47,119 nt of DNA from an uncultured Litorivicinus sp. (GTDB lineage Bacteria > Pseudomonadota > Gammaproteobacteria > Pseudomonadales > Litorivicinaceae): positions 1 to 47,119 of the forward strand of contig CACECO010000010.1 in the NCBI GenBank assembly GCA_902558075.1, read 5' to 3'. Positions 17,564 through 24,742 of this stretch are shown piece by piece. Under the pieces are notes generated by a model. That model was given only the letters and a program-made list of their open reading frames with translations. It had not been told where the DNA came from and searched no databases. Both the position numbers and the translations under genes were made by a program. The stretch's first letter is position 1. Each line of letters starts with the position of its first letter.

Positions 17564-17776
17564 ATGACGGTGGTTACTTAAACCAGTGTAGTCAGAAGTA
17601 TTACTGATAGTTTCAACGTCTCGTTGCCAAAGCCAAATAGGTCCGATATTTCAAAGTCTGAGTTGGGTCAGATGATCGCAGATGGAACTTACTACCTGTC
17701 TTGTTGGATGACTATGGCACAGATTGATCAGATGAAGTCTAAGAAAGTGATCTTCCAGAATCTGAATTTAGATTGA
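17564..17776 (+). pseudogene. Small ORF broken by TAA at codon 6
   Basis: From ATG 17564 a 71-codon frame can be read to the stop at 17774-17776. It is interrupted only by TAA at 17579-17581. The text after the stop is protein-like (SFNVSLPKPNRSD, LGQMIADGTYYLSCWM, MKSKKVIFQNLNLD). Its last 49 nt overlap the OGFr-like remnant on the other strand. I do not recognise the family. It is either a decayed small gene or a chance open frame. Confidence 0.3.
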
Positions 17777-18015
17777 GCTCGGAGTATTATGAGAACTCTT
17801 TTCTCCATACCTCTGGTTCTAATGTCTCTGGTGTCATTCCCTAGTTGGAGTGAGACCATCACCGCTTTGCTCTCCTCGTTGAGCGGGAAAAGCCACTGAA
17901 TGAAGTCGTGGGTGTTCTCCCAAAACCAGTCGTCCTGGTCCAAGATCTCGGTGATTTGCCTGCCCCGCCCGTCGGTCGTGAGACCCTCGAGGAAGCGGAC
18001 TACTGTGTCTGCCAT
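17728..18015 (-). pseudogene. OGFr-domain protein, C-terminally damaged
   Basis: The first 50 residues match the conserved block of the opioid growth factor receptor (OGFr) domain family, which also occurs in bacteria: VVRFLEGLTTDGRGRQITEIL, then DDWFWENTHDFIQWLFPLNE. In the family the domain is about 150 residues or more. Here the text after LNEES loses similarity and the frame ends at 95 residues. The neighbouring frame reads PETLEPEVWRKEFS, so a frameshift soon after residue 50 is likely. The function of bacterial OGFr proteins is unknown to me. The start ATG 18015 fits the domain start. Confidence 0.6.
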
Positions 18016-18178
18016 GCCTCAGCTAGCCCTCTGATATCTGAATCTACCCCTAGGCTACCACGGCGGCATATGGTTGGGTCTCCCTGGGTGAATCTCCACC
18101 ATATATTTGCCGCTCCTTCATTCTTCAGGCCGCATCGAAACCTAGGCTATCGGTTCAATTTAGTCGTAAGGTTTAGAG

Positions 18179-18328
18179 ATGTACGACCAACTGATGCAGT
18201 TCGTGTTCGACTGGTGCGTGTGGTTCCTGTTGTGGTGGGCCAACGCGTGGGGGATAACCTATGAGGAGCTCAACGTGTGGCTGTTCGTGATTGTCCATCC
18301 GATAGTGAAGGGGGCCTTCTGTCGCTGA
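18179..18328 (+). CDS. Small Trp-rich membrane protein (49 aa)
   Basis: ATG 18179 stands 7 nt after an AAGG ribosome site and opens a 49-residue frame. It contains two hydrophobic segments: FVFDWCVWFLLWWANAWGIT and NVWLFVIVHPIVKGAF, separated by YEEL. I recall similar short proteins with a TYEE.NVW.F pattern annotated as hypothetical in many bacteria, so I take it as a real conserved small membrane protein. It has no obvious operon partner; the next 200 nt hold no recognised gene. Confidence 0.55.
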   Translation: MYDQLMQFVFDWCVWFLLWWANAWGITYEELNVWLFVIVHPIVKGAFCR

Positions 18329-18534
18329 CCCTCTAGGCGTCGTCGGTTTGCTTGGTAAGTTTGAGGACGAGTTTGAAACTATAGAGGCAATCGATAAGTG
18401 AGGCGCTCAATTTCTCTGTGCGCAAACTATGCTTGGCCACTCGCATTGCTGAAGTGGCTATTTAACCTGCACTGGCGGAGGGGATATGGGCTGAAAGACC
18501 AAAACGTTTGCTTTGGACCCCGGTGGATTGCTAA
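18329..18534. other. Stretch without a recognised gene
   Basis: Short open frames exist, one reading GVVGLLGKFEDEFETIEAID to a stop near 18402. None has a convincing start or family match. Confidence 0.3.
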
Positions 18535-18837
18535 TCACCCAGCTGCGGCCTCCATTTTCTTAATTAATGCGCGTGCTCCATCATCGTCGAGCATGGGTTT
18601 TATAATTGGGAAATGACACATCGTAGCCCAACCAAGTGTCCATGCGGTCATAGCTTCTTGATCATCTGTTTCTAAGATAGTTATGCCCGTCCCGTTTGGT
18701 ACATCATGGTACCTCGCCAGCAAAGTTACATTCGGTGGTACCTCATTGGAGATTTGATCGGCGGACATGTTTGCGAAAAATGATTGAGCTTGCTCTTTTT
18801 TGTCCGGGAAGCATTCGTAGGTAGCGAAAAATATCAT
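18535..18837 (-). CDS. DUF3303-like dimeric alpha/beta-barrel protein
   Basis: The 100-residue protein has the layout of small ferredoxin-fold proteins annotated DUF3303. It has a first strand MIFFATYEC, a helix containing KKEQAQSFF, LLARYHDVPNGTGITILETD, then the helix-strand LGWATMCHFPIIKPMLDD. The start ATG 18837 is 5 nt after AAGGATG. Family members have no established function. In this region it is one of at least five unrelated small proteins with the same probable fold. Confidence 0.6.
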   Translation of the reverse strand: MIFFATYECFPDKKEQAQSFFANMSADQISNEVPPNVTLLARYHDVPNGTGITILETDDQEAMTAWTLGWATMCHFPIIKPMLDDDGARALIKKMEAAAG

Positions 18838-18992
18838 TTGAACATCCTTAATTAGTTTTTATTTAGTTTATACCAAATGTGGGGCACAAATTAAGTATAT
18901 TCTTACTTAATGAGGCACCAAGGAAAAAGGATTGAGTTAGATCAGTCCCATTAAGGTTCTGGTTCAATCTGGGATTGATATCGGTTGGGATT

Positions 18993-19370
18993 TTAATCTT
19001 CGGTTGGGCCTCCAGCATCTTTCCATGCGGAGAAGCCCCCTGCATTATGGACATTGGTGTACCCCATTTCGATCAGTGTCTTTCCGGTTAAGGCCGCCAT
19101 CCCACCAGCGCCACAAATAACTAGGATTTCTTTATCGTTAGAAATCTGATTGTTGTAAAACGAGGTTGTTGGGTCTGCAACGAATTCGATCATTCCACGA
19201 GGAATACGCAGAGCATTTTTTACAGTGCCCGACTGATCAATTTCTTTGCCGTCACGCACATCAATAACTACTGCTTTCCCAGAGTTTATCAAGGAAAGAG
19301 CCTCTGCCACAGCGATGGACGGTACCATCGAATTAGCTTCGCTAAGAAAATCTTGAGCGGATTTACTCAT
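18993..19370 (-). CDS. Rhodanese-like sulfurtransferase domain protein
   Basis: A single rhodanese domain of 125 residues. The CH2A-type motif AVVIDVRDGKEIDQSG lies near residues 33-48, HIPRG is seen as LRIPRGMIEF, and the active-site loop is CGAGGMAA with the catalytic Cys at 86. The glycine-rich loop can carry sulfur or selenium as a persulfide or perselenide. The start ATG 19370 follows a strong AAGGAG. It may act in sulfur or cyanide handling. A link with the selenium genes 19 kb away is only speculation. Confidence 0.87.
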   Translation of the reverse strand: MSKSAQDFLSEANSMVPSIAVAEALSLINSGKAVVIDVRDGKEIDQSGTVKNALRIPRGMIEFVADPTTSFYNNQISNDKEILVICGAGGMAALTGKTLIEMGYTNVHNAGGFSAWKDAGGPTED

Positions 19371-19574
19371 ATTTATTACTCCTTTTAGCTTGTTAATTTA
19401 ACCAATAGTCGCCACCTAATGAAAACCGTAACGCAAAGCTAAGCGTTAATGAGGGCTTGACAGTGTTTAACCCGTAGGTAGCTCGCAAAATTATTTGGGA
19501 GAACGATACTTATGAAAGCCCTCACCACTAGTAAACTATACTAAGGCTGTTTGAACTGATCCAAAGGTCACTCT

Positions 19575-19772
19575 GTGAAATCTCCGTGTAAAAGCATTTG
19601 CAAATATGATCCTGATGGAAAGGTTTGTATTGGTTGTTATCGAACAAAACGAGAAATTTCCCGCTGGGGTTCGATGACTGATAGAGAACGAAAGAACATA
19701 ATGACCAAGCTGTCTATACGAGCTTCAAATGCCAGACTAATTTATCCCAGAGCTGATTACGAGGCTAGCTAA
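19575..19772 (+). CDS. DUF1289 small cysteine-rich protein
   Basis: The 65-residue protein starts with SPCKSICKYDPDGKVCIGCYRT. This is the DUF1289 pattern with four cysteines placed for metal or Fe-S binding, followed by the conserved R.I..W..M...E+ region (REISRWGSMTDRERKNIM). The start is GTG 19575, 9 nt after AAGG. The family is common in proteobacteria and usually sits near oxidoreductase genes; its role is not established. Confidence 0.85.
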   Translation: MKSPCKSICKYDPDGKVCIGCYRTKREISRWGSMTDRERKNIMTKLSIRASNARLIYPRADYEAS

Positions 19773-19800
19773 AGAAAGTTCTCAAGAAGGAGATCGGACG

Positions 19801-19968
19801 ATGTCCGATACCCTCGCGCAGACACAGGAGCTATTGATCCGTCAATACGGAGCGGAAGCCGTGCTGACAGGGGAGATTCCCGACCAGCATATCCCGTCTA
19901 CGAAAGCGGAAGACAAGGCCCAGAAGAAGGCAGGTCAGAGTATTTCGGAGTCCACTATTAATTTCTGA
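19801..19968 (+). CDS. Small hypothetical protein (55 aa)
   Basis: A strong Shine-Dalgarno (AAGGAG) stands about 10 nt before ATG 19801. The frame encodes MSDTLAQTQELLIRQYGAEA, then VLTGEIPDQHIP and a Lys-rich helical tail. Helix propensity and the good ribosome site suggest a real small cytosolic protein. It ends 9 nt before a terminator that serves the opposite strand. No family recognised. Confidence 0.5.
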   Translation: MSDTLAQTQELLIRQYGAEAVLTGEIPDQHIPSTKAEDKAQKKAGQSISESTINF

Positions 19969-19977
19969 GTGGAAGAA

Positions 19978-20001
19978 ATAAAAACCCCGCCGAAGCGGGG
20001 A
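19978..20001 (-). terminator. Rho-independent terminator of the DUF1330 gene
   Basis: On the minus strand the 6-bp stem gcgggg? is formed by gcgggg/ccccgc (19985-20000 on the plus strand) closed by a cgaa/ttcg tetraloop and followed by TTTTT. It lies 38 nt after the DUF1330 stop. An almost identical hairpin occurs at 20431-20454. Confidence 0.8.
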
Positions 20002-20038
20002 CTTGGGTACTCAAGGTAAGACATGATTTGGGCATTAT

Positions 20039-20338
20039 CTAGCCTGTGAATCCATCAATAATCACAACAGTCCGTTCGATGAAGGGATTCGCATCAGTAA
20101 CAAGTTGCTGATACTCGGGATCATTATACCAATCTTCTGCATGTTGACGTGTTGGGAACTCGATGATGACCAACCGTTCGTAGGGGAAAGCATTCTCGAG
20201 ATCAGTTTTGTCCCCACCCCGAACCAGAAATGTTCCTTGATATTTTTCAATTAACGAACCGACGTGATCTTGATAAGAAGTTTTATATCTATCTGGATCG
20301 TCGATTCTAACATTTGCTACTACATATCCCTTAGGCAT
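20039..20338 (-). CDS. DUF1330 family protein
   Basis: The 99-residue protein, from ATG 20338 behind AGGAAG, shows the DUF1330 pattern. It reads KGYVVANVRIDDPDRYKTSY at the N-terminus, then VRGGDKTDLE, ERLVIIEFPTRQHAEDWYN, and a C-terminal R.VVIIDGF. The fold is a dimeric alpha/beta barrel. The function is unknown in the family. It is monocistronic with its own terminator. Confidence 0.88.
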   Translation of the reverse strand: MPKGYVVANVRIDDPDRYKTSYQDHVGSLIEKYQGTFLVRGGDKTDLENAFPYERLVIIEFPTRQHAEDWYNDPEYQQLVTDANPFIERTVVIIDGFTG

Positions 20339-20430
20339 TATTGACTTCCTCATGCTCGTCACTTCACGTTAAGCCCATAGTTCATAGAAAGTGTGCCACG
20401 CCGTGAATCGAACATGAAATTTTATTATGA

Positions 20431-20454
20431 TAAAAAACCCCGCCGAAGCGGGGC
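20431..20454 (-). terminator. Rho-independent terminator of the NTF2-like gene
   Basis: ccccgc (20438-20443) and gcgggg (20448-20453) pair around a cgaa loop. On the minus strand TTTTTT follows (20437-20432). It lies 19 nt after the stop of the gene at 20473. Confidence 0.8.
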
Positions 20455-20472
20455 TTTACTCGTGTTGAGTAA

Positions 20473-20805
20473 TTACGAAAGTGGGCCGCGACAATAAGTT
20501 TCGCTAACCATCTTGCCGTCCTCGAATTTTTGATAATACAAGCTAACAAACTGACCAATCCAAATGACTTTCTTGATCTGATAGTCAACACCACGATCAA
20601 TTAGCTCAACCTCAACCGATTCTGGATGAATATTCATGCACGATTTGATGTGTGACTCGAGATCGCGTTCCTGAGTGCCAAATGAAGACTTACTCAGAGC
20701 AAGGTACCTACAATCTGGACTACAAATCGCACGATACGCGTCGGGTTGTCCGTTTACTAGATCTAGAAATGCTTGACGATATTCTTCAAAACTTACCGAA
20801 ATCAT
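20473..20805 (-). CDS. Hypothetical NTF2/SnoaL-like protein
   Basis: The 110-residue protein starts at ATG 20805 after a TAGGAG ribosome site. It opens with an amphipathic helix (YRQAFLDLVNGQPDAYRAIC), then PDCRYLAL, and ends with long curved strands (VIWIGQFVSLYYQKFEDG). This is the arrangement of SnoaL/NTF2-like cone folds. No catalytic residues are recognised. It has its own terminator. The family call is tentative. Confidence 0.55.
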   Translation of the reverse strand: MISVSFEEYRQAFLDLVNGQPDAYRAICSPDCRYLALSKSSFGTQERDLESHIKSCMNIHPESVEVELIDRGVDYQIKKVIWIGQFVSLYYQKFEDGKMVSETYCRGPLS

Positions 20806-21112
20806 GGCTATCTCCTATTGCGCAAACCTAATAACTAGGAGAGAAGTGTGACAACGCCATGAATTTGTGATGAATATTCGATGACAAATTATATCGTAGG
20901 CTTATGAAATCAGACTTTCGGCTTATTCAGAGGAAGGGTTGGCTTTAAACGAGTTGCCGACAGTGTGTTAGGACCAATCGATAAGGGCGGGGTATCCAAC
21001 ACTAAATTTTTATTGAATTGCTATAAAAAAGGTTGAAATATCGAAAGTCGTCTCAAGTCTTACGCGATGAGAATTTTTCGGGCTGGTTACTCTCTTAGTA
21101 GTGTTGAAACGG
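20806..21112. other. Intergenic stretch without a gene
   Basis: Nothing coding is recognisable on either strand. It separates the leftward NTF2-like gene from the rightward secreted pseudogene and HiPIP gene, so both promoters should lie here. Confidence 0.4.
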
Positions 21113-21362
21113 ATGAGAAGTTACTTGCTTCAGGCTTCCTGACCCTGCTGCCGACTCTGGCTTTAGCCGGTAACAGGAGTTCTAGTTTGGCCTGAAGATC
21201 ATCGAAGCTGAAGTCCAAAAAATCGGGCAGTTGCAGGTGAAAGCGGCTGAGGCCGCGGAGAGTGGAGATCTGGAACATCTTGAGGCTTTGACTGCGCAGG
21301 TTAGGAACGTAATGGACAAAAATGGTTGGATTAGCGATTCGTTTATCGAGAAAGATTCTTAA
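21113..21362 (+). pseudogene. Small exported helical protein, frameshifted
   Basis: From ATG 21113 the expected signal peptide appears only after a 1-nt shift: KLLASGFLTLLPTLALAGN. A second shift is needed to join the downstream helical text KIIEAEVQKIGQLQVKAAEA, then GDLEHLEALTAQVRNVMDKN, which ends at 21360-21362. Together these make a plausible exported protein of about 80 residues with two inactivating frameshifts. The antisense frame here is a shadow. The HiPIP gene starts 30 nt later, so the two may once have been co-transcribed. Confidence 0.5.
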
Positions 21363-21392
21363 GTTATCGGTAATTTTGAAATGGGAGTTGAA

Positions 21393-21674
21393 ATGATTAA
21401 TCGTCGTAAATTTATGTCACTTTTTGCTATCGGCACGTTAGGACCTAGTCTCGTCAACGCGATGAGTCACAGCGGTACTGTTGCTAAGGTAAAAGAGTCC
21501 GACGACAATGCTATAGCATTAAAGTATGTCGAGGTGTCGGCTGTCGATGGACAAAACTGTGCAAATTGCGTTTTATATATGGCCTCTAAAGACCCTGGCT
21601 GGGGAGCTTGCGCTGCGCTCCAAAATAACTTAGTTGCCGAAAATGGCTGGTGTTTAGCTTGGGCCGGCAAATAG
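21393..21674 (+). CDS. High-potential iron-sulfur protein (HiPIP), Tat-exported
   Basis: The 93-residue protein starts at ATG 21393 with a twin-arginine signal (NRRKFMSLFAIGTLG). The HiPIP cluster pattern is clear: Cys 56 and 59 in NCANCVLY, Cys 73 in GWGACAAL and Cys 87 in ENGWCLAWAGK. These bind a 4Fe-4S cluster that cycles between 3+ and 2+ as a periplasmic electron carrier. Such proteins usually serve photosynthetic or respiratory chains in proteobacteria. Here it stands alone in an accessory region next to integrase debris, so its electron partner is unknown. Confidence 0.88.
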   Translation: MINRRKFMSLFAIGTLGPSLVNAMSHSGTVAKVKESDDNAIALKYVEVSAVDGQNCANCVLYMASKDPGWGACAALQNNLVAENGWCLAWAGK

Positions 21675-21730
21675 TTAGATTTAAAAAGGCTGGCCTGATG
21701 ATTGGGAAGACTGTTTGAGACCACTAACAC

Positions 21731-21947
21731 CTTCTGTTTTAGTCGCAGATCAAGCCAGTAATCATCCAATCGTGAAGACAGTCTTTGTGATGCACGAGAG
21801 GCTCTGTGCAAGGACTTCGTGCAGCAGACTCATAATCCCGCGATCAGCGCGATAGAACGTCTGTAAATCGCTAGGAATGCGTCTCACAAAGTAATACACA
21901 CTACGTTTGAGATAGGTGTATGGAACAGCTGAAAATGTTCTACCCAT
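21731..21947 (-). pseudogene. Tyrosine recombinase N-terminal fragment, leftward
   Basis: From ATG 21947 the frame reads YTYLKRSVYYFVRRIPSDLQ, the N-terminal DUF6538-type domain found at the start of many phage-like integrases. After a frameshift near 21835 the neighbouring frame continues TKSLHRASRASQRLSSRLDD and YWLDLRLKQ, the expected next helices. The core and catalytic domains (R..H..R..Y) are missing: the frame runs on into antisense of the HiPIP gene. It is a truncated, frameshifted remnant. Confidence 0.65.
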
Positions 21948-21993
21948 TATTGTACCTTCTATACTGTTGGACACGGTAGGTGCGCGTATATCA

Positions 21994-22203
21994 ATGAGTT
22001 ACATGCGAAGAAGTGATGTTTATGCAACAAATCATGTGTTAATACGTGATGGTGTCTTCTATTATGTGAGGCGGGTGCCTCTGGATTTAGCTGAACATTA
22101 CAGTGTGAAGAGACTATGTTTCAGCTTACGTACCAAGTCCTATAAATCAGCTATTCATGCATCAAAGTCTGTATCACTTGGAAAAATTAGGAGAATAAAT
22201 TGA
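21994..22203 (+). pseudogene. Tyrosine recombinase N-terminal fragment, rightward
   Basis: The frame from ATG 21994 gives NHVLIRDGVFYYVRRVPLDL, then AEHYSVKRLCFSLRTKS and YKSAIHASKSVSLGK. This is again the DUF6538-type integrase N-terminal domain. It stops at 22201-22203, overlapping the start of the next gene, so over 250 residues including the catalytic domain are gone. It differs in sequence from the leftward fragment 47 nt away, so the two come from different elements. Confidence 0.65.
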
Positions 22204-22598
22204 CTGAATTAAACGCAGCGTCTAATCGAATGGTTTTGATAATTGATTGCAAAGTAAAAGATACAGAGGGATTTAAAACTTGGGCTAGAGATCGTGCAGC
22301 GAAGTACGTCTATGAGCTAAAAGAAGAAAATAGCATTAGTTATGAATGGCACATCTCCGAAGACGGAAGTGAAGCCACCCTCATAGAAGCCTTTACCGAT
22401 AGTGATGCAATGATGATACGTTTAGAAAATCATGCTGCAAGTCCCTTAGCCTCTGAGGTTTTAGAGCTGATCGATATAACTGAAGTATTGTGTTTAGGTA
22501 ATGTAAAACCTAACGCGGTAGAGACATTGAGTGCTTGGGGTGCTCGCTTTCGCTCTCATCACTCCGGATATAATAGAGAAATCGTAGCGCCCCGATAG
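22200..22598 (+). CDS. ABM-like dimeric alpha/beta-barrel protein
   Basis: The 132-residue protein has the strand-helix pattern of antibiotic-biosynthesis-monooxygenase-like proteins. It reads MVLIIDCKVKDTEGFKTWA, SISYEWHISEDGSEATLIEA, a helix with MMIRLENH, then LELIDITEVLCLG. The chosen start is TTG 22200, 6 nt after AGGAG (22189-22193); the next ATG is at 22230. Its ribosome site lies inside the integrase fragment, so insertion or deletion has fused the two neighbours. No substrate can be assigned. Confidence 0.6.
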   Translation: MTELNAASNRMVLIIDCKVKDTEGFKTWARDRAAKYVYELKEENSISYEWHISEDGSEATLIEAFTDSDAMMIRLENHAASPLASEVLELIDITEVLCLGNVKPNAVETLSAWGARFRSHHSGYNREIVAPR

Positions 22599-22617
22599 AA
22601 CACATTTAGGCTAAGTT

Positions 22618-22661
22618 TTGGAAGGCTGGGGTAATAGCCTTTATACGATACCCGCTATGAT
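22618..22661. repeat. Dispersed repeat, copy 1
   Basis: The core ggaaggctggggtaat followed, after 1-nt indels, by ttatacgatacccgc is shared with 32885-32922. On the minus strand it reads RVSYKG, the same words that begin the remnant at 32753-32928. It may therefore be a duplicated gene fragment rather than a non-coding element. Apart from this, 22599-22949 holds no recognised gene. Confidence 0.6.
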
Positions 22662-22949
22662 ATTTTAACTTATTGATATTAGATGTTAATTTCCTAAATA
22701 TTTCACTAGCACGTTGATCTTGGTGTTGTCAAAATCAGAGCTAGGCAACCACCAATACCTAAGGAAGGGAAGTCTAGGACTAGACCTCTCCACCGTCAAG
22801 GAACTTAGTGGGTCACCCATCGATAAAGCGCCCGGGGGCGTCTAAACAGTCTTCAAAGTATTAGTAGTGCCTGCCCAGATTTGCAAAAGGGTGATATTTG
22901 GAAAATCATCGGTGTAGGGTTTGAATAAACGACTGTGGGATAGCGATTG

Positions 22950-23000
22950 ATGAAAAAGTTCATGTTTTACAAACTGTGCGTGATCGTCTTTGGTGCTGTT
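22950..23000 (+). repeat. Leader cassette copy B
   Basis: Encodes MKKFMFYKLCVIVFGAV. The DNA is close to copies C (24150) and E (38128), especially across the segment encoding KLC.IVFGA. Confidence 0.75.
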
Positions 23001-24137
23001 GCTTGTCTAGCGGGAGTGGTTTCATTCACGCCAATGGCCTTTGCACAGAGCATCGATCAATGGAAGATTGATTCGAATAAGCATCCGAGCTTATCTGCAA
23101 TCACCAAAAATCCACCAGAAAGACAGTTACTGAATATGACTGTTTACAAATTCGAAATTGAGCATGGAGGTTGCGGGGGCGATGAAAACTGGTCCGACTG
23201 CAATAATGATCGCCAACGAGTTGAACTTAAAGACGGCTACAAGGTGAGTCTGCAGAGCTTTGGCTCCAAAACAAAACAAGTGAAGCGTTATTATCGCACT
23301 AACATCTACATACCAAATGAGACTGAATTTCCGAATACATTTCCGATGACGCAGATGATTCATCAAATAAAATTACACCGAAAGAATCAGCCAATTTGGA
23401 TGGTTCACTATCACAAGGAACGATTGAAAATTTCCACAGATACGGCTCCAGGTGGTGCTTGCTTTGTAAATAAAAGATATGTTCCTCGTGGAGAATGGCT
23501 TGAGGTTGAAATATTTGCCGATTACACGAAAGGAAAAGAGGGAAGTAGGAGTGATGAGCCATTCTTTTATTACCGCATTAACGGCAGAACTGTTTGCTCC
23601 TTATATACGCCTTTGATTACCGAGCGTGGATTGAAAGATGGCGGCTCTAAGAAACTTCAGCTGAAATTCGGTATTTACAATACGTTTCCTTCACGCTGGC
23701 TACTATCACAACCTGAGAATTTGGATTGGATAGCAAGAAACAAAATCTCCTTTGCCGCTTACCAACAAGATTCAAAAGGGGAAAGTAATGGTGCGGTAAG
23801 TTCAAAACTGGGTACCCCGTTTGAATTTGATTGGCCCATAAAGCTGCCTAAGCAAACTATTTACTTCACAAATTGGGAGATAGTGGATAGCCGAGAAAAG
23901 CTTAGTAAACCGAGATTCGAGCTAGTGGAAACGAAACCTGAGGCTGGATCAGCTTCATCGATAAGTGAAAAATTGAAATCTGATGCTGCGTTTGCGGCTT
24001 GTGTGATGAAGCAGGGCCTGGAATTGGGACATCCAGCAACAAAAGTTGAGAGAGCCATAGAACGGGCTAAGCAGGGAAGTCCAAAGCATATTGGGCGAGT
24101 TGAAGAGTTGATTAGCAATGGGGCATGTGGCCAGTAA
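22950..24137 (+). CDS. Secreted heparin-lyase-I-like polysaccharide lyase
   Basis: The 395-residue protein begins with the repeated leader MKKFMFYKLCVIVFGA, followed by a second hydrophobic stretch and a typical AFAQ cleavage site. The mature domain has EHGGCGGDENWSDC followed by DRQRVELKDG, IYIPNETEFP, PIWMVHYHKERLKIST, FFYYRINGRTVCSLY and a final IYFTNWEIVDSREKLSKPR. Nearly every block has a counterpart in the 15744 protein. After this comes a short helical tail ending in SNGACGQ. The fold fits PF14099-type lyases. The acting residues cannot be fixed from one sequence. The start is ATG 22950 rather than TTG 22947. It is followed 12 nt later by another gene with the same leader. Confidence 0.72.
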   Translation: MKKFMFYKLCVIVFGAVACLAGVVSFTPMAFAQSIDQWKIDSNKHPSLSAITKNPPERQLLNMTVYKFEIEHGGCGGDENWSDCNNDRQRVELKDGYKVSLQSFGSKTKQVKRYYRTNIYIPNETEFPNTFPMTQMIHQIKLHRKNQPIWMVHYHKERLKISTDTAPGGACFVNKRYVPRGEWLEVEIFADYTKGKEGSRSDEPFFYYRINGRTVCSLYTPLITERGLKDGGSKKLQLKFGIYNTFPSRWLLSQPENLDWIARNKISFAAYQQDSKGESNGAVSSKLGTPFEFDWPIKLPKQTIYFTNWEIVDSREKLSKPRFELVETKPEAGSASSISEKLKSDAAFAACVMKQGLELGHPATKVERAIERAKQGSPKHIGRVEELISNGACGQ

Positions 24138-24149
24138 TCGGACCTTGTT

Positions 24150-24200
24150 ATGAAAAAGTTCTACCTCTGCAAACTGTGCTTGATTGTCTTTGGTGCTTTG
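24150..24200 (+). repeat. Leader cassette copy C
   Basis: Encodes MKKFYLCKLCLIVFGAL. It differs from copy E (38128) at only a few bases over about 50 nt, while the sequences behind the two copies are unrelated. Confidence 0.78.
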
Positions 24201-24652
24201 TTGGCTGTGCAACAGGTGATCGCATTTCCAAACACTGGGTCTTTTGCCTGTGAAGTAACTGACACAACTGCGATCCAAATTGTCAGGGGAGTTCCTAGCC
24301 TGACTACTGACCCGGCTCTCATCGGAAGTAGTCTCGTTGTGAGATACAAAATTTTAAAAGTTCCAGAACCTGAACGACAAAATTCGAATGACTGGCTAGA
24401 CTATTTCATAGTTGCGAAGGACGAGCGGCAAATTTCCGCATTCACTCAACATTTGCACATAGTGATGCAGGGCTGTTTTCGGTGACTCAGGATGCGGATA
24501 AGTTTGCGATAGCCAATGCACGTAAAGGAGCGATGTTGTCGCTGACAAGGGTGTATCGTGAAGATTGGGAGGGTTTCGTATCACGACATTATGATGATGT
24601 GGCCTTTTTCAACAGCCTTAGATGTAAGCGAACTATCGTAGCCGGCGAGTAA
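24150..24652 (+). pseudogene. Exported protein with repeated leader, frameshifted
   Basis: ATG 24150 starts the leader MKKFYLCKLCLIVFGAL, and an export site near QQVIAFP follows. The first frame reads on to about residue 95 (WLDYFIVAKDERQIS) and ends at 24483-24485. The other frame continues the protein without a gap: HSDAGLFSVTQDADKFAIAN, then ARKGAMLSLTRVYREDWEGF and a stop at 24650-24652. One indel near 24440 thus splits an ancestral protein of about 167 residues. I do not recognise the family. It lies 12 nt after the lyase stop and is probably co-transcribed with it. Confidence 0.6.
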
Positions 24653-24742
24653 CTAATCACCCATTTCTTTTCCAGATTGTTTTCAAGTCTTCTCCATCAT
24701 TAAGAATCAGAATAATTCTCGTGACTAAGCGAGGAGATGATC

